From: Thermodesulfobacteriota bacterium
GTDB taxonomy: Bacteria; Desulfobacterota; DSM-4660; Desulfatiglandales; Desulfatiglandaceae
DNA: 22,860 bases
NCBI GenBank assembly: GCA_028278625.1
Contig: JANQDY010000112.1
Location: 1 to 22,860, forward strand
Direction: 5' to 3'
Part shown: in pieces, positions 8,034 through 14,906 of the stretch
Position numbering within the stretch: position 1 is the stretch's first letter
Layout of the letters: every line of letters begins with the position of its first letter
Translations under genes and position numbers: made by a program
The notes under the pieces: generated by a model
Told to the model about the DNA's origin: nothing
The model's database searches: none
Seen by the model: only the letters and a program-made list of their open reading frames with translations

Positions 8034-9185
8034 TCACACCTTTGAGCGGTTTTCATTGACAATATCTTCAAGGGCTTTAAAGACGGCCATGGCGTCCCGC
8101 CCGGTCTCCCTCGCGGTCTCAAGAATCTCGTCGAGGAACATGAGCCTTGACCAATCAAAAGGCTTATTGTTTAAGCTCTCGACTTTTTCGACGGTCAGTT
8201 CTTCCGGGAAACTGCCGGGAATCCCGTGGCCGAGGGCCAAAAAGGAGAGCATGGTGCGGATGCATTTGTCACATTTGCAGCAGTTGGCATCCGGAAGCGT
8301 ATCGTATCGGTACTGCCCTTCCCAGCAGACCTTCAGGTTTTCAAGGGCATCGGGCCATGAAAAAAGGGCTTTCAGCTTATCCATCCGCTTAAAAACTGTA
8401 TCGTGGTGCATTTCAAAGCTTCGGCTGGAAAGGAGTCTGTCCGTGAGCGGATGACTCCCCCACGGCCGGAGATGGAGATAGGAATGGCTGCTGCCCACAA
8501 GACAACCGCCCCATTTGTTGCGGAACAGGGACGCCACGGATGCCACAACGCAGGCGTGGGTCATCCAGAAACGTTTGATTGAATGGAGATACTTCAAATT
8601 GGTCCTGACATTCAAAAACGTCAGTTGGGGGTAGGCGGAAAAGAGCTTTCGGTTTCTTGAAACGATGTTTCCGCACTCTCTATCATAGTTGATGTTCACA
8701 TCAAAGCCTTCAATATAGAGGGTGGCATCAATATTCAGAAGCTTTCTTTTAATGGGACCTTTTCTCACCACATGGTTCAGGGCGCTGAAAGCGCCATCAA
8801 CGCCCCCTGAAAAGCTCAAAATTACTTTTTCGTTTTGTTTTTTCCCTTCTGTCTCCGATTCGGCCACAATTTCGATGGGATGGTGGTATTTGTCGGGAAA
8901 CCAGGTGCTGAAAATAATCTGAAATTCCTCCAGATTGTCCAGAAGAGATGCGGAAACCGGACCATGGACCCGCATGGTCGCCTGATCCTCCATGGCTTTT
9001 GGCAGTGCCCCGATAACAAAGGGGTCCATCAGATCAAAGGAAACATATGGGTACTGGTCCCGGGGAATGGAATACCACAAAGTGAGATCTTCATCAAAAG
9101 ACCGCTTAAGGTCAATGTTGATCCGCATCCGGCCGTTTTCATCATTATTCTGGACCGGTCCCCGATGAACATCCAAATATCGCAT
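8034..9185 (-). CDS. QueC-like PP-loop ATP pyrophosphatase
   Basis: This encodes 383 aa. The N-terminal about 115 residues (beta-rich, no match I recognise) precede an N-type ATP pyrophosphatase domain starting with the PP-loop SFSGGVDGAFSA (125-134 core). The family consensus is SGGxDS; here the last Ser is Gly131. The C-terminal part carries CWEG (C287) and CCKCDKCIR (C302, C305, C308, plus C303). This closely follows the zinc site of QueC, C-[YW]-x-G then CxxCxxCxxR. QueC itself makes 7-cyano-7-deazaguanine and is about 220-240 aa, so this is a larger, diverged relative. AAGGGG lies 4 nt before the ATG. It pairs with the radical SAM gene 10 bp downstream. I cannot name the substrate; amide, nitrile or thio-group formation on a carboxylate would fit the fold. 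Confidence 0.8.
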   Translation of the reverse strand: MRYLDVHRGPVQNNDENGRMRINIDLKRSFDEDLTLWYSIPRDQYPYVSFDLMDPFVIGALPKAMEDQATMRVHGPVSASLLDNLEEFQIIFSTWFPDKYHHPIEIVAESETEGKKQNEKVILSFSGGVDGAFSALNHVVRKGPIKRKLLNIDATLYIEGFDVNINYDRECGNIVSRNRKLFSAYPQLTFLNVRTNLKYLHSIKRFWMTHACVVASVASLFRNKWGGCLVGSSHSYLHLRPWGSHPLTDRLLSSRSFEMHHDTVFKRMDKLKALFSWPDALENLKVCWEGQYRYDTLPDANCCKCDKCIRTMLSFLALGHGIPGSFPEELTVEKVESLNNKPFDWSRLMFLDEILETARETGRDAMAVFKALEDIVNENRSKV

Positions 9186-9212
9186 TCAAACCCCTTTTCG
9201 GATGGTCGCCCC

Positions 9213-9235
9213 AAAAAACAGAACCGTTGCCGGTT
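9213..9235 (-). terminator. possible intrinsic terminator after the transporter-like gene
   Basis: Read on the minus strand, a 5-bp stem AACCG/CGGTT (9222-9226 with 9231-9235) closes on a GCAA tetraloop and is followed three bases later by TTTTTT (9213-9218). The stem is short, so termination may be partial and some transcript may read into the PP-loop/radical SAM cassette, whose ribosome-binding site lies within 25 bp. Confidence 0.42.
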
Positions 9236-9309
9236 GCTTTTTCGGTTTCGGAGGAATGGAATCGGGAATCGAAGGTTCTGGAACCGGAATGGCGAGTCGG
9301 AGGATGCAC

Positions 9310-12300
9310 CTACTTTTCATAACTCTGCAGCTTTTCATGGAGTTCGCGCATGCGGCCGCTCAGGGCCTTACAAATATGAAGGGCAATCTGCGGGTATTCC
9401 CTGACGATTTCAGTAAACTCCTGCTTATGGAGCACCAGGAACCGGGAGTCTTCCGAGGCCTTGATGGAAGCCGAACGAACGGTATCTTCAAAAAGGGCCA
9501 TTTCACCAAAGTAATCGCCGACGCCGATACGCGCCAGTTCAATCTCCCGGGAGCTCTCTTCTCCAACACCCTTCAATACGGAAACCGTCCCGTTGATGAT
9601 CAGGAACATGGTTTCGCCGGCTTCGCCCTCCTTTATGACAAACGCGTCCTTTTTGCAGTCCATTTCCTCAGTCACGGAAGCAATGGCGCCCAACTCGCTC
9701 ACGGAAAGCCCTTCAAATATGTTGATTCCCTTGAGCCGCAGGATTTTGTCGGGAATCGTAATTTCCGTTTCCATACCGTCCTCCACTTTATCTGAAACGT
9801 CCTTTCGGGCGTTCATAACCCTTGATACCATTTGAACAACATGGGGGTTTTCCGATTCAGCGAGATGTGTAAGCGCCCCTTCAACGGAAAGCGCATTCTT
9901 CTCTCCAAGGAGAAAAAAGAGCGTCAGGACCAGGGTGACCCAGTCCTCCTTTTCCAGTAGATGGGAACACAACGCACTTTGGTCGCCGCCGAAGTCAGGG
10001 AGCTTGAATTTCTTACGGCCCACAGCCAGTGCCGCCTTGTTATCCTCCGCTTCCAAAAGCGGCAGCATAATACTGGAAAGGGATGTGTCCATGGTGTCGT
10101 CAAGGGCTTCGAGGCTGTTGGATTTTCGCCGTTTGTCCGATGAAAAGATGCCGCGCCAGATAATCCGCATCTGCCCCGTGCGGTCTTCCGTGGCCAGCAC
10201 CCGCAAAATGGTTTCAAGTTCCACCTGAATCTTCTCATTCAGGTGCCGAACCAGAAGGTCTCTTCTTTCACTTTCCGGAAAACCGCCGAGGTTCTCTATT
10301 TCCAGAAGATGATTATAGCAGCTCTCCAGCTGGGACCGCGCAAAGCGGTAGAGTTCAAGGTCCTTGATATTGAGGGATTCCAGAAGGTCGAATATCCCTT
10401 CCCGCACCCGTCGCCTGGGTATGTTGAGCGATTCAACGAGAACCATGGGGTTCTGGTGCGTTGCCGCCAGTATCTTCTCCTTGGCCAGGTCATGGATCTC
10501 TTCTGAAGCGTCATTCATGAGGCCAATGGCCATTCGAAGGGTATCGTCATCAATTATCTCAAATGCCTTGAGAGCGGAGAGCCGGACCTCTTTTTCCGAA
10601 TGGGTCAGATACCCGGAGACCAGGCTGTTGGGGTCATCAATGCCCAGGTTGTCCAGTGAATCCAGAAGATGATGGATGATACCCCCGTTTTCGTCCCTGG
10701 ACAGCATCTCTCTGAGCTTCGGAATGTAGTTTGGGTCCCCGGTCCTGCCGGAAGCAACGACACCGGCGCGCCGTTCGGTCAGTTCCTGGGAATTGAGCCA
10801 TTTATCAATCGTTCCTTTATATTGATCCGGGGAAGCCTTGTATAATCCGATGATGGCGTAAGCCTTGACGTCGGGGCTTTCCACGCTGTTGAAGATTTCA
10901 GAGGCCAACTCGCGGGCGCTTTCGGCCTTGAGCCGATTGGCGGCTTTCACAACCGCGATGGCCAGATCCATTTTTCCGGGATCAAACAGATTTCTCAATT
11001 CCGTCACAGCGGCTACGCCCGCTTCCGGCGACAGCATGTGCAACAGCTTTATTTTGGTTTCGTCGTCGTTCTTGCCAAGGACCTTCAGAATATGACCGTC
11101 CAAATTCTCCACGTTCTGGGCCTTGAGTATCTGGGCATGCCAGACGCAATCTTCCCCTCTTGAATTCAAGAATGTTTCAAGCAGTCTGTTTTGAATGCTC
11201 TTGTCGGCGAAAACGCTGTCGGCATCCTTCTCCTCCAGGGATTTCAGATCCAGCATGTTGTTGCTGATGAGGTCCAGCAGGATTTTGGAATAGCTTTTTT
11301 TGAGCACAAAGGTGGTGATGACCCAAGCGCCCACAAAAACCATGGCGGCGATGGAGAGGTAACGGGGCGAAAAGAGTCCTTCCGACACCATGATAATACC
11401 GGACCCGAGCAGAATCCCCACACGGACGACGGTCCCCCGAAGAAAGGGCCGGATCACCGCACGGTAGCTGACGGGAAAGAGTCCCATGAGAATGGCCCGG
11501 GCCGGGTTGTTCATGGTGGTTCTCAAAATATTGGTGGAAATTCTGGCATACATGGCGGAAAAAATATCGAACCGCAACAAAAATGCCAGAAAGGCGATCA
11601 TATAATTGATGGGATGAAACATCAGCACCACGGGGAGGCCCAACTTGCCATAGACCCGGCCCACAAAGAGCAGGATGATGAGGCTCACGATATTCATGCA
11701 GCCTCTGAAGTAGCCGAAAAAGCTCAGCATCCCGCTTTGGGTGGCAAATGTCTGGTTGACCGAATAGGCGAACTGATAATTCATGATGGGGATCACGATA
11801 TTGGGCAACAGGGTCAGGAGAATCAAGACCTTCACCAGGGTGGATTTCTTCATGAGCGGGAGCACATTCTTGAAATCCTCCACGATATTCGTCTTTTTCT
11901 TGGCCTTCTTTCCCTTCTTGTCCGAAACCAGCAGGGTTGGAAACTGTTTGCCCATCCGTCTTACCATCAACGCACCGAGGGTCGTGGTGATCAGGTAGGC
12001 GAACATCAGATTGTCCATGGTAATGGCTTTGGCAAGCGGCGGGGTGGCGAAGCTTCCGATGATACCGCCGATGACCCCGCCCGCGGTGATCAAGGGAAAG
12101 AGACGTTTGGACTGCCTGGTATTGAAAAGGTCGTTGGCCAAATTCCAGAAAATAAGGGCCAGAAGCACTTCGTATTGCGCTTTTAAGATATAGAGCACCG
12201 GGTAAATGATATCAAACCCCAAGGGGACCACAAAACGAAGGGCCGCAACGGAGACACCGCAAAAAAGGAGTGTGTTACCCAACATGCGGCTTCCCGGAAT

Positions 12301-12531
12301 TTTCTGCATAATCCCGGTCAGAAACCCCATGATGAAAAAAGTGGAGATGGAATTGACGACGTTTACGATGGGGAGATACTCAACGCCGTATCGTTTCAGG
12401 AATGCGGTCTCCGCGAAATTATTAAAAAGGATGCTGGAGGTGCGAATCAGGAAAAGAAGGATAACAGCCCAAAAAAACAGCGAAATTTCATCTTCATAGA
12501 TTTTGAGCCATTTTCCGACGACATTCAGCAT
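9310..12531 (-). CDS. nucleotide-transporter-like MFS/HEAT-repeat/cNMP-binding fusion protein
   Basis: This encodes 1073 aa in three parts. Residues 1-415 form about 12 membrane segments resembling the ATP/ADP-translocase (NTT/TLC) branch of MFS-like carriers (for example FWNLANDLFNTRQSKRLFP, about 128-146). Residues about 430-900 are alpha-helical with HEAT-like repeats (for example VRLSALKAFEIIDDDTLRMAI, 649-669). Residues 930-1060 are a cyclic-nucleotide-binding domain with the phosphate-binding cassette FGEMALFEDTVRSA (1008-1021), retaining the Glu and Arg that contact cAMP or cGMP in CRP-like folds. GGAG precedes the ATG by 9 nt. Similar NTT-HEAT-cNMP fusions occur in free-living bacteria (from memory). 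Transport substrate and ligand are unknown; a sensor or osmotic/nucleotide-exchange role is inference only. Confidence 0.85.
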   Translation of the reverse strand: MLNVVGKWLKIYEDEISLFFWAVILLFLIRTSSILFNNFAETAFLKRYGVEYLPIVNVVNSISTFFIMGFLTGIMQKIPGSRMLGNTLLFCGVSVAALRFVVPLGFDIIYPVLYILKAQYEVLLALIFWNLANDLFNTRQSKRLFPLITAGGVIGGIIGSFATPPLAKAITMDNLMFAYLITTTLGALMVRRMGKQFPTLLVSDKKGKKAKKKTNIVEDFKNVLPLMKKSTLVKVLILLTLLPNIVIPIMNYQFAYSVNQTFATQSGMLSFFGYFRGCMNIVSLIILLFVGRVYGKLGLPVVLMFHPINYMIAFLAFLLRFDIFSAMYARISTNILRTTMNNPARAILMGLFPVSYRAVIRPFLRGTVVRVGILLGSGIIMVSEGLFSPRYLSIAAMVFVGAWVITTFVLKKSYSKILLDLISNNMLDLKSLEEKDADSVFADKSIQNRLLETFLNSRGEDCVWHAQILKAQNVENLDGHILKVLGKNDDETKIKLLHMLSPEAGVAAVTELRNLFDPGKMDLAIAVVKAANRLKAESARELASEIFNSVESPDVKAYAIIGLYKASPDQYKGTIDKWLNSQELTERRAGVVASGRTGDPNYIPKLREMLSRDENGGIIHHLLDSLDNLGIDDPNSLVSGYLTHSEKEVRLSALKAFEIIDDDTLRMAIGLMNDASEEIHDLAKEKILAATHQNPMVLVESLNIPRRRVREGIFDLLESLNIKDLELYRFARSQLESCYNHLLEIENLGGFPESERRDLLVRHLNEKIQVELETILRVLATEDRTGQMRIIWRGIFSSDKRRKSNSLEALDDTMDTSLSSIMLPLLEAEDNKAALAVGRKKFKLPDFGGDQSALCSHLLEKEDWVTLVLTLFFLLGEKNALSVEGALTHLAESENPHVVQMVSRVMNARKDVSDKVEDGMETEITIPDKILRLKGINIFEGLSVSELGAIASVTEEMDCKKDAFVIKEGEAGETMFLIINGTVSVLKGVGEESSREIELARIGVGDYFGEMALFEDTVRSASIKASEDSRFLVLHKQEFTEIVREYPQIALHICKALSGRMRELHEKLQSYEK

Positions 12532-12567
12532 CCATTCGCTCCAGAATCAGAGTGGCAGAAATGCCTA

Positions 12568-12597
12568 TAACTACCGCGCAACCCAATCGGGAGTCAA
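12568..12597 (-). promoter_or_regulatory. possible weak promoter for the transporter-like gene
   Basis: On the minus strand TTGACT (12592-12597) is followed by an 18-nt spacer and TAGTTA (12568-12573), which overlaps TTATAG. The -10 is poor. The position in the 122-bp gap upstream of the ATG at 12531 is suitable. No terminator is evident in this gap for the preceding DUF898-TPR gene. Confidence 0.28.
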
Positions 12598-12653
12598 GTA
12601 TATTTCTGGGGTCTTTCCGTGCCCAGGCTTTTGCTGTCCCTCTTTTACCTGAT

Positions 12654-14066
12654 CTATTGATCCGTTTTCTGTTTCAGGTATGTTTCGGCCTGCTTCTGGC
12701 CGAGTTCAAAAGCCTTTTTGAAATCCGAACCGGCCCGGGTCTTTTCACCGAGGGCCAGATAGGCCAGGCCCCTGTTGAAATACACGACACCGTCTTTGGC
12801 ATCAATTTCAAGGGCCTTGTCGTAATCGGAAATGGCAAGGTGATATTTTTTAAGGGCGTAGTAGACATTACCCCGGTTACAGTAGGCGTCTCCAAAAGCG
12901 GAATCCATTGAAACGGCTTTTCCAAAATCCTGAACCGCCAGATCATACTGGTTCATTCTGGCACGAACAAGGCCCCGGTTGTAATAGGCGTCCCTGCTTT
13001 TTGAATCGATATCCAGGGCCTTGGTATAGTCTTTTAGGGCCCTTTCAAAATCCCCATTTGACGCATAGAGGTTGGCTCTGTTGTAATAGGCAAATCCGTT
13101 TTCAGGATTGTCCTTTATGAATTGGTCTATCTCTTTTAATTGATTCAGAAGCGCCTTGCTCATTGATGGCGGTTTCCCGGATGGCTTTTTTTTCGGTTCC
13201 GACGCCTTTTTGGCCGCCTCCTTTTTGGCCGCCTTGGAGGCCACGGCGGTCTCCGGCTTTTTCATCACAATTTTGGACTTGTGGACAACCGTCTGCTCAA
13301 ATGACATCCTGGAAAAGACTTCCATGTGGCGTTTGATCTCCTCTAGAATGAGGAACCCTACGGAACCGACCAGAAGAAGACCCATCAGGAATGTTATTAA
13401 CACCGCCCGCCAGTTGGTGCGAACAGGCGGATAATGATCAACCAGTTCCTTGTCGCCCACCGCAAGACCGCCCATCTGCCACCGAAACAACATGCAGAGG
13501 GCCCAGGGGGCAAACAGCCCGAACGTGACGCTGTTGATGATCCATGTGAGCAAGCAGATCTTGATGTAAGCGCCCAAACCGGCCCCAAATGAGCTGGGCT
13601 TGCCCCCGTATAGGGTATGCTCCTCCTTCCAGGCGTGGAAGCGGTACATCCCCACCAGATAATAAAACCCGAGGGTGATCATGGGAAGCAGAAAAAGGTG
13701 GAAGAGATAGAGGACAAAAAGACCGGCACCGGTGCCGGAGAAGCCGCTTGGGGTCCCGCTCACCAAGGTGTTTTCCGCCTTCCATCGATAGATGCGACAA
13801 AAGGCCCAGGGGCCGTAAAGACCGAACGTGATAATCGTCAAAAGGCCATTGATCAACAGCAGCAGGAACAGGGGTCCCCCGTTGCCGCTAAACTCGGTTT
13901 CTTTGCCTTGAATGGTCGTGTGGGAGGCCTTCAGTCTGAACAGCCGCACCAGGGCCCAGGGAAGATAGAGGCCCAATGAGAAAAGGGTGAACAGGCCCAG
14001 GTGTATAATCACCGTGCTGAAATACTGGCCGCCGGTTGCCTTGAACGTGCAATTTCCTTTTGGCAT
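12654..14066 (-). CDS. DUF898 (YjgN-like) membrane protein fused to TPR repeats
   Basis: This encodes 470 aa from the ATG at 14066; a GTG one codon upstream is in frame. GAGG lies 7 nt before the ATG. The N-terminal half is a four-fold internal repeat (about 7-54, 59-104, 109-154, 159-204). Each unit has a Phe/Gly opening (FSGNG, FSGTG), a hydrophobic helix, T-x-G-[LF]-[YF]-x-PWA and a basic/aromatic R-x-x-x-W-K ending. This is the DUF898/YjgN family, whose function is unknown. A further membrane segment lies at about 220-241, then an Ala/Lys/Pro-rich linker (about 268-313) and four well-formed 34-residue TPRs (about 324-461, with YYNRG...A...Y...A repeats). Hence the TPR domain probably sits on one side of the membrane as a docking platform. 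Neighbouring genes give no pathway. Confidence 0.83.
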   Translation of the reverse strand: MPKGNCTFKATGGQYFSTVIIHLGLFTLFSLGLYLPWALVRLFRLKASHTTIQGKETEFSGNGGPLFLLLLINGLLTIITFGLYGPWAFCRIYRWKAENTLVSGTPSGFSGTGAGLFVLYLFHLFLLPMITLGFYYLVGMYRFHAWKEEHTLYGGKPSSFGAGLGAYIKICLLTWIINSVTFGLFAPWALCMLFRWQMGGLAVGDKELVDHYPPVRTNWRAVLITFLMGLLLVGSVGFLILEEIKRHMEVFSRMSFEQTVVHKSKIVMKKPETAVASKAAKKEAAKKASEPKKKPSGKPPSMSKALLNQLKEIDQFIKDNPENGFAYYNRANLYASNGDFERALKDYTKALDIDSKSRDAYYNRGLVRARMNQYDLAVQDFGKAVSMDSAFGDAYCNRGNVYYALKKYHLAISDYDKALEIDAKDGVVYFNRGLAYLALGEKTRAGSDFKKAFELGQKQAETYLKQKTDQ

Positions 14067-14150
14067 CACCCCACCTCATTCTTAAAAATTTGTGGTTCCG
14101 GGATGTCCCCAATTGAGACAAGGCCGGTCAAAACAGCCGTGATCCCTCCC

Positions 14151-14906
14151 TTAGAAATACTCCTCTCTGACGGGGGAAAAGACCTCAATAATCACTGAAT
14201 CTTCAAGTGCCGTTGCCTTGTGAGACACGTTTCCCGGAATGCTCCAACTGTCTCCCGGTGCCGCGTCAAAGGTACCCCCTTCCATAACAAACGCCAGTTT
14301 TCCCGAAACCAGATAACCGGTCTGCTCGTGGGGGTGGCTGTGTTCGGGAATCTCACTCCCCGCCCTAATGATGAATTCGCACATGTGCATCTTTTCGCCA
14401 TGTGTAAGACTCTTTAGCTTTACCCCCTCCAGAGGAGCCTTGTAGCCGTCGGCGTTTTTTTTGTAAAACATCTCTTTCCCTTTCATCCATTTTTCAAAAA
14501 ATCCAACATCGCTCAATTTTCGAACGATCTTCACATCCGGTGGCGGCAGCTTCAAACGGGCCAGTTCATCGAGTGTCACCCATCCTATTTCCTGGCATTG
14601 CAATGCTTTAGGATCCCCCTTCAGCCAGTGGCAAAGAAAGCCGTGAAGGGCAATCCGCTTCTCACGGTAGTCATGAAAAACCGGATCCATCTTAATCACG
14701 GCACAAACGGAAATGCCCAATTCTTCAATAAGCTCCCTTTCCAGACATTCTGAAAGGGCCTCTCCCTTCTCCTGCTTTCCGCCAGGGAATTCCCAGAAAC
14801 CTTCCAGATGAGATCCTTTTCGCCGCTTTGCAACAAGTAGTTTCTCGTTCTTCCTGACCAGTCCCGCCGTTACTTGATAGAAGGGCTTTTCATCATCCGT
14901 TCTCAA
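14151..14906 (-). CDS. Nudix (MutT-like) hydrolase-cupin fusion protein
   Basis: This encodes 251 aa with two recognisable domains. Residues 8-130 are a MutT-like Nudix hydrolase with a perfect Nudix box: G43-x5-E49-x7-R57-E58-x2-E61-E62-x-G64. The context LLVAKRRKGSHLEGFWEFPGG resembles oxidised-nucleotide pyrophosphatases. Residues about 150-245 are a small cupin: H179, H181, Q185 (in place of the usual Glu), G192 and, in motif 2, PGNVSH with H219, so a metal site is plausible. The start is TTG at 14906, sharing the bases TTGA with the stop of the upstream TPR gene; no in-frame ATG precedes the Nudix fold. AAGGGG lies 10 nt upstream. Translation is probably coupled to the TPR gene. The substrate, and whether the halves cooperate, is unknown. 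Confidence 0.87.
   Translation of the reverse strand: MRTDDEKPFYQVTAGLVRKNEKLLVAKRRKGSHLEGFWEFPGGKQEKGEALSECLERELIEELGISVCAVIKMDPVFHDYREKRIALHGFLCHWLKGDPKALQCQEIGWVTLDELARLKLPPPDVKIVRKLSDVGFFEKWMKGKEMFYKKNADGYKAPLEGVKLKSLTHGEKMHMCEFIIRAGSEIPEHSHPHEQTGYLVSGKLAFVMEGGTFDAAPGDSWSIPGNVSHKATALEDSVIIEVFSPVREEYF

Noticed and set aside
6476..9185. Antiviral defence island of Qat or CBASS type based on the QueC-like gene
   Set aside because: No ATPase, TatD-like nuclease, CD-NTase, effector or integrase is nearby; only the PP-loop similarity would support it.
11191..12186. 331-aa open frame on the plus strand, inside the transporter-like gene
   Set aside because: It is antisense to a well-supported membrane domain, is rich in His/Gly/Asp/Gln with no recognisable fold, and lacks a ribosome-binding site.
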